DNA of 64,000 nucleotides from Phycisphaeraceae bacterium (GCA_020639155.1 JACKHF010000001.1:2232001-2296000); one strand, 5' to 3'; shown: positions 46,604-55,629, counted from the first letter of the stretch. A program made the numbers and translations. Notes: a model not told the origin generated them from the letters alone.

Positions 46604-47307
46604 CGCGTCAACTCCAGAGCACAGTCTTCACTTGGAAGTTCATTTTGGTTTCCTAGAATGGAGCAGCCGAAGACTGGTGTTTGTGCAGTATGGATCTGAT
46701 GCCCTCTGCTGAATGCAACGATGTTTGCACTGCCAGCATTATCTCCAACGTGCCCGCGAGCGCCGGTAATTCCACCACTGAACACCAGATTTCCAGATGG
46801 GTCAAAGAGGAGGCACTCGCCGGAAGTGCTCGCGCCGAATTGTTGTATCTCCTCGCCGTTGTAGTCTGAAACAACATGCACCCCGGGAATATCAGAGAAC
46901 AAATTCCATAGCGAGGTTCGTTCCCAGTCTGCAGGCATCGACTCTGGCGCATACACAAGCACGATAATGTCGAGTGTGTCGTTCACATATCTTGCAATGC
47001 GAGCGAGCTCCTCTGCTGTTGCACGAGTACATGGACAATGTGGGTGGACGCAAATGACGAGAGATGACTGCGATTCCCGACGTGTTATCTTCGAATGAAC
47101 CGGCCAGGACGAGATGTGTGTTCGTTGGGATGCTGGTGCACTTGAATAGTTCCAAAGGACCACCATGCCAGAAGCCACCCCGGCTCCCCAGAGTGCAATC
47201 AACACCCACAACGCAACAACTGGGAAGAGTTTGCCACTCGTTTGCGTTGAGATCGCATCCGCGCGTGGAATCCAATCAAATGAATCCGTGCTGTTTCCTC
47301 TTTGCAT
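46600..47307 (-). CDS. Membrane-anchored thioredoxin-fold protein (RedB-like)
   Basis: 235 residues from ATG 47307 (GGGAG upstream). One N-terminal TM (PVVALWVLIALWGAGVASGMVVLWNY) then an exported thioredoxin-like domain. The active-site-like motif is CVHPHCPCTRAT, a CPC near a preceding Cys rather than the classic CxxC of thioredoxin. The C-terminal part (GECLLFDPSGNLVFSGGITGARGH) is like peroxiredoxin-type folds. It overlaps the sensor kinase gene by 4 bp, so it could report redox state to the kinase (inference). Confidence 0.75.
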   Translation of the reverse strand: MQRGNSTDSFDWIPRADAISTQTSGKLFPVVALWVLIALWGAGVASGMVVLWNYSSAPASQRTHISSWPVHSKITRRESQSSLVICVHPHCPCTRATAEELARIARYVNDTLDIIVLVYAPESMPADWERTSLWNLFSDIPGVHVVSDYNGEEIQQFGASTSGECLLFDPSGNLVFSGGITGARGHVGDNAGSANIVAFSRGHQIHTAQTPVFGCSILGNQNELPSEDCALELTR

Positions 47308-47481
47308 AACAAAGGCTCCCATCAACAAATGGAAGGAATTCTCTTGTTGTGTGTCGGTAGTGTTTCGAAACGAGATTACATATTCGTACTCTGTGATGAG
47401 ATGAACTTGACTGGATAGTTGGTTGGAGGCGTATTTCAAGTAGATTTATTTTGCCTCATACACATCCAAATAAGGGGGCGT

Positions 47482-47517
47482 AAAAAAACAGACGAGCCCA
47501 TTTATTGGACTCGTCTG
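47482..47517 (-). terminator. Rho-independent terminator of the first PEP-CTERM-like gene
   Basis: On the minus strand CAGACGAG pairs with CTCGTCTG, followed by a run of seven T. Lies 66 bp after the stop of the 47583 gene. Confidence 0.92.
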
Positions 47518-47582
47518 CATCATGAAGTGCTATGTGATCACCAGTTCCGGATCTGGTGAACCAGAAGCGTGGAGAAAACTGA

Positions 47583-48299
47583 TTAGCGGCGACGGCGAGC
47601 GCCAACGCTCAGGAGGCCGACAAGACCCATGGTTGCTGCCATGGGGGTGGGCACGCCTGGAGGGGTTGGTGCTTCAATGATCAGGTCGAAGTCACCGTTT
47701 GTGCCGTTGTCAGAGAGGAAGATCTCGGAGAACGAGCCACCAAAGACCTGGTTGATGAACTTGGTGATGTCAACATTGTCACCAAAGTTCGAATCGCCAT
47801 CACCGTCGGTGAAGGTCGAGTTAATGACAAGGCCTGTAACGAACCAAGGGCCGCCGGGAACTGCACCGGTGATCACACTGGAGCCGCTGTTGGCAAAGGT
47901 GCCCTGAATCAGGTCGCTACCGCCGCCGTTGTTCGAAACACCGAACTGGAATGTACCGCCCGTGAGCGAGCCATTCGCGAAGTTCAGGTAACCAGTGGCG
48001 CTTGTCAACGTTGCTGTTCCAGCAAAGTTGAAGGGGCCAGCACCGCTGCTCAGGTTGTTACCACGAACACCGCCACCCACAAGGAAGGCGTTGCCGAAGG
48101 TCAGCTCCCATGAGCCACTGAAGTTCAGACCGCCGCCTGCGCTCACTGTTGCGATCGACGCACCAGTGCCGTTGGCGCCAGCAAAGAAGTTCACATCCAT
48201 GCCATTGATGTCAAACTTCAGCTGAGAGAACGGTGAAGCTACAGCTGCGCTTGCAATCGCGACTGCAACACCACCACCGATGATTCTTGTGTTCAACAT
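47583..48299 (-). CDS. Exported PEP-CTERM-like protein, paralogue 1
   Basis: 238 residues from ATG 48299, preceded by GGAGGAAGG; a start 6 codons earlier is less likely. Signal peptide to about AAVAS, then SPFSQLKFDINGMDVNF, Gly/Asn/Ser-rich beta repeats (GGGLNFSGSWELTFGN), a calcium-binding-like DGDGDSNFGDNVDI, and the sorting tail VPTPMAATMGLVGLLSVGARRRR-type end (VPTP in place of VPEP). Such tails direct processing and surface or secreted placement by exosortase. Very similar to the 52074 gene and related to 53071. No known function. Confidence 0.85.
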   Translation of the reverse strand: MLNTRIIGGGVAVAIASAAVASPFSQLKFDINGMDVNFFAGANGTGASIATVSAGGGLNFSGSWELTFGNAFLVGGGVRGNNLSSGAGPFNFAGTATLTSATGYLNFANGSLTGGTFQFGVSNNGGGSDLIQGTFANSGSSVITGAVPGGPWFVTGLVINSTFTDGDGDSNFGDNVDITKFINQVFGGSFSEIFLSDNGTNGDFDLIIEAPTPPGVPTPMAATMGLVGLLSVGARRRR

Positions 48300-48713
48300 G
48301 TTTACACCTTCCTCCACAAGGACTTACGTATGGTCGTAGCGATGCTCTCCACGCATCACATGGGGCCTCAGTATACACGCCTCAGACCCCATAGGTTGGG
48401 GTTTTGCTGCCCGAATCTGTGTGGATTGCATGAAACCTGGGATAATGCCCGTCTAAATGCCGCACATTTATTAAATTTGCTATAAAAACGATGAAATTAT
48501 AGGTCTTTTATAACTCGACATTCCGTTAATATCCATGTGAAAGAGACCACAGATAGACATTTTCTGGTTCATCGATCTCAAAATCAAAGCGTGACAACAA
48601 CTTCACTTCCTCAAAGCGATTGACCAGTCTTGGCCAGAACAGCGAGGACTCACGCGAGTGTTCTCGAGAAAAACAGGCGTGCAGTTCAAGCAATGCGAAG
48701 GGTCATACCGGTG
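48300..48713. other. Intergenic region with AT-rich promoter-like stretch
   Basis: 414 bases between the PEP-CTERM-like gene start and the thioredoxin gene stop. An AT-rich block (48455-48520) includes, on the minus strand, a TATAAT at 48501-48496 within CCTATAATT. The same CCTATAATT precedes the third paralogue at a similar distance. No gene is credible here. Confidence 0.5.
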
Positions 48714-49904
48714 TCAGTTGGACTCGACAGGCTGTTGCGCCCGAGCAAGGAACGCAGATGTGTCTGTGACACCCATATATCCAACATGGCGGCCCATTTC
48801 TTTGCCATGTTGATCAAGCAGAAGCATTGTTGGGTAGCCGCGAATATCAAACTGCTTCACAAGATCTCGTGAGATATCGCCATCCACTTTGACTGCAACG
48901 ACGTTCTTAGCAGCAGCGACCACATTATCAGCGGTGTACACAAGCGCATCCATCTGTTTGCACGGACCACACCAGTCTGTTTCAAAGTCAACAAACAGCA
49001 GTTTCTTCTGCTCGCGAGCAATCGATTGAGCCTGTGCAAAGTCGTGCAGGAAGTTGACCGTCTCACCCGATCGCGTTGCTGCACGATCGCCAGCAAGTGC
49101 ATCGCGTTGATGTTCCTCCTGCTCGCGAGTGAGAAGTGAATCGTAGGGGACAATCACTGCAAGCAAACCCGATGCGTCAACCGCAGCAATGTTGTACGCC
49201 ATGGTATTGAGCCACGCATGATCGTCAATTGCTCGCGAAGAGTTGCCGAGTGCCAACGTCTTTTCATCCATCGGGGCGAGGGCCCATGCGTCGTCCCGGT
49301 CAATCACGCCATCCATGTCGCGCTCGCACACCATAACAAATGTCTCAACCCCATCGAGCATGCATGTTCCAGTGAAGAAACTACGACGACTCCAGCGGAG
49401 TTGTGGGGGGGCGTCAGGCTCAAGCGGATCAAAGACGTACCACAGATTTATTCTGTAAGGTATCGATGTGTCACTACCCCACGGGTCACTGACCGGCACC
49501 GGCAGTTCAGCAGAAAAACTCGACCAGATCTTTCCGCGTTGCTCCTTTGGTTCGCAGGTGAGAACGGTTTCGTCATTCAGATCTCCATCACGATCAAAGT
49601 CAATCGCAAGCCGGTCAATATGCCCACTCTTTCGTGACTTTGAAAGCGAGACCAGAATCGGAGCCGAGCCCTTTGGTCCAAGTTTGAACTGACCTCGCAT
49701 TGTTCCGTCAGCACTGGTCGTGAGTTCTACCGTTGCGCCCTTTGGAGACCACATCAGACGCTCAGATTCTGGCGCAACAGACAGCCGAACCACGGTGGCG
49801 TGTTCCAGCGAGACAGGAGCATCACTGCTCTCTGCAACCTGGCATAACGCTACACAGGGAACTGACAGAACGGAAGCAACAACTGACTGGGTGTGGGTTC
49901 TCAT
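48714..49904 (-). CDS. Secreted thioredoxin-family protein
   Basis: 396 residues from ATG 49904; signal peptide near SVLSVPCVALCQ. Residues 30-260 form a beta-rich domain with EF-hand-like calcium segments (DFDRDGDLND, DMDGVIDRDD). The C-terminal thioredoxin domain has the classic WCGPCK active site and the cis-Pro region YPTMLLLD. Likely a periplasmic disulfide reductase or isomerase. Sits among PEP-CTERM-like genes; may help fold or mature exported proteins (inference). Confidence 0.88.
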   Translation of the reverse strand: MRTHTQSVVASVLSVPCVALCQVAESSDAPVSLEHATVVRLSVAPESERLMWSPKGATVELTTSADGTMRGQFKLGPKGSAPILVSLSKSRKSGHIDRLAIDFDRDGDLNDETVLTCEPKEQRGKIWSSFSAELPVPVSDPWGSDTSIPYRINLWYVFDPLEPDAPPQLRWSRRSFFTGTCMLDGVETFVMVCERDMDGVIDRDDAWALAPMDEKTLALGNSSRAIDDHAWLNTMAYNIAAVDASGLLAVIVPYDSLLTREQEEHQRDALAGDRAATRSGETVNFLHDFAQAQSIAREQKKLLFVDFETDWCGPCKQMDALVYTADNVVAAAKNVVAVKVDGDISRDLVKQFDIRGYPTMLLLDQHGKEMGRHVGYMGVTDTSAFLARAQQPVESN

Positions 49905-49970
49905 CCGCTGAGTATACACGGAACGAGTTTGACATGCTGAGACAAGCCTGCACGTGAAGCCTCGGACGTG

Positions 49971-50861
49971 TCAGTACTCGAGCCCTATCCCGATAGACGC
50001 AACGAACTCTGTACCGTCACCGTTGTTCATCTCCTTTGTCGCATCGCCGAGCATGAGCACATGCACACCACCTGTCAAAGACCATATGCCATACTCGTTG
50101 CGCACGGGGAGACTCAGAGAGAGCGAAGTGCCGACCTGCAGGAATCCAAATGTCTCATCACTTCCGGACGTGTCCTCGTAGTAGTCACTTACACTCAGAC
50201 CGAGTGCTGCGGGGAACGACAGGGTGAGATTGTCAAAGCACGAACTTTCAAGCGGAAACGATGGCTCGATTCCGAACTCAAAGTATGTACCCGTGTCGCC
50301 ACCGTCTGCGGCATTATCGCCCGACTCAAACGCGAGCGTGATCGATGGTGAGAGTGCAAAGTCCTCGCAGATGCAACTCCACATGCCCGAATCGTCATAG
50401 CTGACTGAGACATCGGTCTCCGAAACTGTACCGAATGCGTTGGAAGGGCTCGTATAGAACAGATGTGTGATGCCAAAGCTCAGTTTCCCATAGTCAAGGT
50501 TTGCTCCAAAGTACAGATCGGATTCATACCAGTGTTCTGTTGTGTCATCGACTGTGCCCGATGTACTCGTGTCTCCATGGAAGCTGTTCCACATACCGGT
50601 TGAGACACCGAAGGAAACATCGTCATACTCATACAGCGTTATACCCAACTCTCCCCACGGTTGGAAGATGAATCCCTGATCCTCCTGGATGATGCCGCGG
50701 AAGTAGTACTGCGATACAACATCGAACCCTGCGCTGAAGGACAATCGAGATGCAAAGTCGTCTTCTGGTGTGATCTCTTGCGCCTGAACAGTTTGGATGC
50801 ACAGTGATACTGCAAGTCCGCTGACGATTGCTTTGCGCGTGTGTTGACGAGCTTGTTTCAT
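49971..50861 (-). CDS. Outer-membrane beta-barrel-like protein
   Basis: 296 residues from ATG 50861. Signal peptide to about TVQAQ, then alternating hydrophobic/polar strands (DVVSQYYFRGI, SFGVSTGMWNSF, SDLYFGANLDYGKLSFGI) and a C-terminal aromatic end GIGLEY, typical of outer-membrane barrels. The N-terminal YYFRGI after the first strand resembles TorF-type putative porin families. The substrate is unknown. Spacing of 66 bp to the thioredoxin gene suggests an independent unit. Confidence 0.78.
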   Translation of the reverse strand: MKQARQHTRKAIVSGLAVSLCIQTVQAQEITPEDDFASRLSFSAGFDVVSQYYFRGIIQEDQGFIFQPWGELGITLYEYDDVSFGVSTGMWNSFHGDTSTSGTVDDTTEHWYESDLYFGANLDYGKLSFGITHLFYTSPSNAFGTVSETDVSVSYDDSGMWSCICEDFALSPSITLAFESGDNAADGGDTGTYFEFGIEPSFPLESSCFDNLTLSFPAALGLSVSDYYEDTSGSDETFGFLQVGTSLSLSLPVRNEYGIWSLTGGVHVLMLGDATKEMNNGDGTEFVASIGIGLEY

Positions 50862-51098
50862 GGAGTTGTCTCTCAGCAGAATGTGGTTTCCGTGGATCAG
50901 GAGATGCACGTCTCGTGAACCTATCGACTGAGCAGGATGTACGGTGGGAATGAAGCTTGTTGGTGATCAATCTGAGTTGCAGAAAATGCGCTCATGCAAA
51001 CCAACTTGCAGAAGTGCGAGAGGGTCCTTTACATTGAGATAACAAGAGCGCAAGTCGTGCGCGACGAGATGAGTGGGCCAACTGATTGAAGCGTGAGA

Positions 51099-51818
51099 TC
51101 AAACCAGAGCACGGCGGCGACGCGCACCGACTGTGGCAAGCCCTGCGATGCCAAGTATGCTGACACCGGGAAGCGGAACTGACGGATTCGGATTGTCGAA
51201 AAGAATCTGATTCTCAAGACCATCGGCCTTGTAGACTGTGAAGCATCGCGATGTATCTACACCAGCGAGCACATGCTGTTTCATCTGCTCAAAGATTGCC
51301 GCATCAATACCACTGGCCATGAAGTTCGCAGATCCAGTGCCCTCTATATCGAGGCTTTCTTCTGTGCCGTCATAATCGAGCACAATTTCCCAGATCATGG
51401 CCTGGAATGCTGCAGCAGATGCGCGATCCTCAAACAACCCAAGGTTTGTTGCATTGCCCAGCGCTGCAAGCCCGTCCGCTTTGACGGCAGCAAGAGAACC
51501 TGGACCAGCAAGCAGTGATTCAAGCGACACCTGTTCAAATGCCCCTGAACCTGTGTTGCCACCCACCTCAAGGCTGTATGTCTGTACGGCATGCCCGGCG
51601 AGTTCAAATGCACGTGGGCCAGCAAAGACAGTAGAGAATGTCCGTCGAGGCACCATTGGCACTGCAGGTGCTTCTACGTCGTAGTACGCTGCCCGAACGT
51701 CGTAGCCGGTGTCATAGTCCACTCCGCTGAAGGTTGCATCAACTGGTGACGCAGAAACAAGGGGTGCAAGAGCACACACCGCACAGAAACCGAGAGAAAT
51801 GGACGAAACTCTTTGCAT
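51099..51818 (-). CDS. Exported PEP-CTERM-like protein (unrelated to the three paralogues)
   Basis: 239 residues. Signal peptide to LVSAS; central region with AFQAMIWEIVLDYDG, which is often seen in planctomycete PEP-CTERM proteins; sorting tail VPLPGVSILGIAGLATVGARRRRALV-like, with VPLP, hydrophobic segment, then GARRRR. One Cys. The function is unknown. Shares only the tail with its neighbours. Confidence 0.82.
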   Translation of the reverse strand: MQRVSSISLGFCAVCALAPLVSASPVDATFSGVDYDTGYDVRAAYYDVEAPAVPMVPRRTFSTVFAGPRAFELAGHAVQTYSLEVGGNTGSGAFEQVSLESLLAGPGSLAAVKADGLAALGNATNLGLFEDRASAAAFQAMIWEIVLDYDGTEESLDIEGTGSANFMASGIDAAIFEQMKQHVLAGVDTSRCFTVYKADGLENQILFDNPNPSVPLPGVSILGIAGLATVGARRRRALV

Positions 51819-51972
51819 AACGACAACGCCAATTTAGAGCAGAACGACTCGACGATTCATTATGATCGATGTGGAAAACATGTCAACAGAAACTACGCGA
51901 ACGAAGATCAGACAAATTTGTTCTTGCCAGATTGTCGGGGTTCTCGGAGCATTGGTGAGCAGTTGTTTCCAT

Positions 51973-52003
51973 AAAAAACAGGACCATCAAGCGATGGTCC
52001 TGT
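51973..52003 (-). terminator. Rho-independent terminator of the second paralogue
   Basis: On the minus strand ACAGGACCATC pairs with GATGGTCCTGT around a 4-nt loop and runs into six T. It lies 71 bp after the 52074 stop, the same arrangement as for the 47583 gene. Confidence 0.92.
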
Positions 52004-52073
52004 GTATGGCTGGGTTTTACATTCGTTGCCAGACTCTTCCGGAATGAGCAATGGCAGCGGATACGTTCGTGTA

Positions 52074-52793
52074 TCAGACGGTGCGACGACGGCGCTGTGA
52101 ACCGATGCCCGCGAGTCCGAGCACACCCATGGCTGCTGCCATTGGGGTTGGGACGCCAGGGGCCTCGATGATAATGTCAAAGTCGCCGTTGGTGCCGTTA
52201 TCTGAGAGGAAGATCTCAGAGAACGAACCGCCGAAGATCTGGCCAACAAACTTTGCCATATCGATGTTATCACCAAACTGAGTGTCTCCATCATTGTCGA
52301 CGAAGACAGAGTTGATGACAAGTCCGGTCACGAACCAGGGGCCACCGGGAACAGCACCAGTGATGTTGCTGGAGCCGCTATTGGAGAAGTTACCCTGAAT
52401 GAAATCGTTTCCGCCACCGTTGTTGGAGACGCCGAACTCGAATGAGCCGCCTGTCAGCGAACCATTTGTGAAGTTCAGGAAGCCGGTGATGCTTGTCAGC
52501 GTTGCGGTACCCGCGAATGAGAACGGACCAGCGCCGCTGCTCAGATTGTTACCGCGTGCGCCACCGCCCACAAGGAACGCGTTGCCGAAGGTCAGCTCCC
52601 ACGAACCTGTAAAGTTCAAGCCACCACCAGAACTCACCGTAGCGAGCGCGGCACCTGTGCCGTTTGCGCCACTGGTGAAGTTCACATCCATGCCGTTAAT
52701 ATCAAACTTCAGCTGAGAGAACGGCGAGGCCGTTGCTGCAGCTGCCAGCGCGAAAACAGCGGTCGCGCCGATCATTTTTCCACAAATCTTCAT
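52074..52793 (-). CDS. Exported PEP-CTERM-like protein, paralogue 2
   Basis: 239 residues; ATG 52793 follows GAGGG. Signal peptide to AATAS. Nearly co-linear with the 47583 protein over the full length: SPFSQLKFDINGMDVNF, GGGLNFTGSWELTFGN, RGNNLSSGAGPF, DNDGDTQFGDNIDM, FGGSFSEIFLSDNGTNG, then the tail VPTPMAAAMGVLGLAG...QRRRR. Recent duplication is likely. The function is unknown; perhaps a surface or matrix protein. Confidence 0.86.
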   Translation of the reverse strand: MKICGKMIGATAVFALAAAATASPFSQLKFDINGMDVNFTSGANGTGAALATVSSGGGLNFTGSWELTFGNAFLVGGGARGNNLSSGAGPFSFAGTATLTSITGFLNFTNGSLTGGSFEFGVSNNGGGNDFIQGNFSNSGSSNITGAVPGGPWFVTGLVINSVFVDNDGDTQFGDNIDMAKFVGQIFGGSFSEIFLSDNGTNGDFDIIIEAPGVPTPMAAAMGVLGLAGIGSQRRRRTV

Positions 52794-53003
52794 GATTCAT
52801 ACCCTCTAGAGGACAAGTGCGATGACATCCAAGCCCAGCCGCTCGGATGACACCATATTTTACCCGAAGATTGACTTGACGCAAGACAGAAGTTCTGACT
52901 TTTCAAGGCTTTGTTCGCCTTGTCAGGTCTATAACAAACCTGACGAATGTGCGAGCTTTGCTCGGGATCATCAGATTTGTCGGTTGGACAGGCCTGATCT
53001 ACC

Positions 53004-53034
53004 CAAAAATAAGACAAGGACCGTTCGGTCCTTG
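53004..53034 (-). terminator. Rho-independent terminator of the third paralogue
   Basis: On the minus strand CAAGGACCG pairs with CGGTCCTTG, followed by TCTTATTTTT. 37 bp after the 53071 stop. Confidence 0.85.
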
Positions 53035-53070
53035 CTCATTAGGCAATCACAATATTTGAAACAGGCGGTT

Positions 53071-53775
53071 TTATCGGCGACGGCGAACAGCCAGCAGGCC
53101 TGCACCAGCTAGGCTCAGCATCGCAGTTCCGGGAGCAGGAACAATCACGAGCAGGTCGAAGTCAGCCTGCGTGCCATTGTCTGCGACCAGAATCTCAGCA
53201 AACGCGCCGAAGAAGTTATTGCCGTTGTTGATGAAGTTTGAAATATCAACATTCTGGCCGTAAATGCTGTCTGCACCATCGTCGTTGAACGACGCGCTAA
53301 GCACATCACCAAACACGAAGTACGGTCCATTGGGAGCACCTTGAAGGTTCGAGGTGCCATTGTTTGCAAATGAGCCAACAAGGACATCGCTACCACCGCC
53401 GAGGGAATCAGCACTAACTGAGAAGCTGCCATCGACAACAGCACCATTCACAAAGTTCAGGGTGGCTGTGAAATCATTCAGAATCGCTGTTCCAGCGTTC
53501 ATGAATGGACCAAACCCGAGGGGGAGGTTGTTGCCACGAACCTGGTTGTTGGTCAGGAACGTGTTGGCATCAAAGGTCATAACCCAAGAACCGGTGTAGT
53601 TCAGACCACCACCAGCCGTAATGGTTGCGTACTGCGCGCCAGTCCCATTCGGACCAGCGTACATGTTCATCTCGAACTCATTGATGTCATACTTGAGCTG
53701 ATTAAAGGGTTGCGCAACAGCGACAGTCGCAACAAGCCCAGTCACAGCAAAACCGACGAATGTTCCAGTTTTCAT
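53071..53775 (-). CDS. Exported PEP-CTERM-like protein, paralogue 3 (diverged)
   Basis: 234 residues. Signal peptide to VAVAQ. Keeps the family frame (PFNQLKYDINEFEMNMYAGPNGTGA, GGGLNYTGSW, DDGADSIYGQNVDISNFIN, DNGTQADFDLL) but differs at many positions from the other two. The tail PAPGTAMLSLAGAGLLAVRRRR-type is PEP-CTERM-like. Own terminator and an upstream CCTATAATT element in common with paralogue 1. The function is unknown. Confidence 0.84.
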   Translation of the reverse strand: MKTGTFVGFAVTGLVATVAVAQPFNQLKYDINEFEMNMYAGPNGTGAQYATITAGGGLNYTGSWVMTFDANTFLTNNQVRGNNLPLGFGPFMNAGTAILNDFTATLNFVNGAVVDGSFSVSADSLGGGSDVLVGSFANNGTSNLQGAPNGPYFVFGDVLSASFNDDGADSIYGQNVDISNFINNGNNFFGAFAEILVADNGTQADFDLLVIVPAPGTAMLSLAGAGLLAVRRRR

Positions 53776-54003
53776 CTCAATCTGTCTCCGGATGATTGCC
53801 TTGACACCGGCCCATCTTGGGCGCGGATCTCTCTTCTCGTTGTAAATCCTACCTCATCTTCGCGGGTTCTCCAAGCCGAAACTTCGCGACTTTGACCGAT
53901 TCGCCCTCATTTTCGTCATTTCCTCACACACACCTATCGGATGGGCAATGAACCCGATGTAATTCATTGAAAATCGTAATAATTATAGGGCCTATAGTTG
54001 TAT

Positions 54004-54690
54004 CTATTTTTCCACAGCACGAACAAGAGCGCTCGTTAATTCGCTGTCGTTTGGGGGTGTTCTCGGATCAAATCTGACGAGCACAGAGCCGTCCTTCCCA
54101 ATCAGATACTTTGTGAAGTTCCACGATGGTTCACCGCCTTCAATTCGTGAAAGTTCGGCATAGAGAGGGTGTTGCTGATCTCCGATAACCTCAATCTTTG
54201 AGAACATCGGGAATGTCACCGAGTAGTTTGCTGTGCAAAACTCTGCAATCTCGGCATCTGTGCCCGGCTCCTGGCCACCAAAGTTGTTTGCTGGGAATCC
54301 AAGGATCTCGAACCCCTGATCATGGTACTGCTCATACAACGCCTGTAATCCCTCGTATTGAGGTGTCAGCCCGCACTCGCTCGCCGTATTGACTACCAAC
54401 ACCACCTTCCCTTTGTACTCAGAGAGCGGTTGTTCATGCCCATCAATTCGAGTCATTGTGAACTGGTGGATGTTGGGAAGCACCGCTGCTGAAGAATCGG
54501 TCATGGTTGTGTTTTCCTCGTGTGACAGATTTGAATCGGCATTGGTTGTTTCCTCATTTGCTGGCGTCTTCGTGCCTGTATCAGACGAAACCGAGGGCTG
54601 GGCAGGTGTTTTCTCGCACCCAGCGAGGATTGCAATGAATGCTGTGCTTGCGCACGCTGCCAGAACGTGACGGAAACCGGTGTGGTTCAT
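54004..54690 (-). CDS. Glutathione peroxidase-family lipoprotein
   Basis: 228 residues. Signal peptide with lipobox LAGC, then a 50-residue Thr/Ser/Glu/Asn-rich linker and a thioredoxin-fold glutathione peroxidase domain. The catalytic Cys is in NTASECGLTPQY; Gln in GFPANNFGGQEPG and Trp in EPSWNFTKYLI complete the active site. Probably reduces peroxides in the periplasm with thioredoxin rather than glutathione. Divergent from the PTPS-like gene; palindromes lie between them. Confidence 0.92.
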   Translation of the reverse strand: MNHTGFRHVLAACASTAFIAILAGCEKTPAQPSVSSDTGTKTPANEETTNADSNLSHEENTTMTDSSAAVLPNIHQFTMTRIDGHEQPLSEYKGKVVLVVNTASECGLTPQYEGLQALYEQYHDQGFEILGFPANNFGGQEPGTDAEIAEFCTANYSVTFPMFSKIEVIGDQQHPLYAELSRIEGGEPSWNFTKYLIGKDGSVLVRFDPRTPPNDSELTSALVRAVEK

Positions 54691-54724
54691 GAGGTTCCTC
54701 CATTTTTTACAGTTGAGTGATCAT

Positions 54725-54785
54725 AGTTGATCAACTCATCACACTAGCACCTTGTTCGCACGGGGTAGAACTCAATAAAGTTGAG
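54725..54785. promoter_or_regulatory. Palindromes between divergent glutathione peroxidase and PTPS-like genes
   Basis: AGTTGATCAACT (54725-54736) is a perfect 12-bp palindrome, and CTCAA-TAAAG-TTGAG (54771-54785) is a further inverted repeat ending 2 nt before the PTPS-like ATG. They could be operators or a translation-affecting hairpin; no regulator is identified. Confidence 0.35.
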
Positions 54786-54787
54786 CA

Positions 54788-55585
54788 ATGCACGCACTCT
54801 GCCGGACGATCAGGTTTGCAATCAATGCCTCGCCGAGGAACCCATCCGCATTCCATAATGGGTATGGTGGATTTCCGCCTGTCATGGGGTTTGGAAGTGT
54901 CCATGAACTGGACATCACTTGCGAAGGTGAACTTGGCAGAGACACCGGTTACCTCATTGATATCAAGGCGATTGATCGTGCAGCTCGGTCTACGGTCGTG
55001 CCTGCTCTGACACGAGTCCGCATAGAGCACCCCACACATGATCCAGCAGCCCTGCTTGCAGCATGTGCGAGCCAACTGGCAGATGCACTGCCTGTCTCAT
55101 TGCAGAAGATCTGCTGGAGACTTTCACCGTATTTCAGTCTGGAGTATGCAATGAATGACCCTGGAATTGTGTTGATGCGACAGGCATTCGAGTTCTGTGC
55201 TGGCCATCGATTGCACAACGAATCCCTGTCCCCCGAAGAGAACCGGCGCCTCTTTGGCAAGTGCAATAACATGTCAGGACACGGTCACAACTACAAACTC
55301 GAGCCGGAGATTGTTGTGAATCTCTCGATGCCAGAGGAACGCAGGTTGTCGATGCCGATCCTCGAAGAGATCGTCGAAAAGCACGTGCTGGCCCGATTCG
55401 ATCATCGAAACCTCAACACGGACACCGAAGAGTTTGCCGACGGCAAGGGCCTCAACCCGACTGTTGAGCACATCGCGATGGTGTGCTATCAGCTTCTTGT
55501 CGAACCTGTCAAAGCAGGCGGCGCAACACTCCAGCGTGTGACGGTGTGGGAGTCCGACCGAACGAGCGGCATCTACCCAGCGTGA
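54788..55585 (+). CDS. queD: 6-carboxytetrahydropterin synthase / PTPS-like protein with two domains
   Basis: 265 residues, about twice one PTPS unit. The C-terminal half (about 125-265) has all key residues: zinc ligands His140 (CAGHRL), His165 and His167 (HGHNY), catalytic Cys159 (FGKCN), Asp205-His206 (FDHRNLN) and Glu255 (WES). The N-terminal half (1-115) is a similar but degenerate unit (GFGSVHELDITCEG, GYLIDIKAIDRA) with no complete zinc site. QueD makes the queuosine precursor; the role of the degenerate half is unknown. Followed by a hairpin. Confidence 0.85.
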   Translation: MHALCRTIRFAINASPRNPSAFHNGYGGFPPVMGFGSVHELDITCEGELGRDTGYLIDIKAIDRAARSTVVPALTRVRIEHPTHDPAALLAACASQLADALPVSLQKICWRLSPYFSLEYAMNDPGIVLMRQAFEFCAGHRLHNESLSPEENRRLFGKCNNMSGHGHNYKLEPEIVVNLSMPEERRLSMPILEEIVEKHVLARFDHRNLNTDTEEFADGKGLNPTVEHIAMVCYQLLVEPVKAGGATLQRVTVWESDRTSGIYPA

Positions 55586-55629
55586 GATGGAAGATTGAGT
55601 TGCAACCTATAACGATCTGAAAAAGAAAA

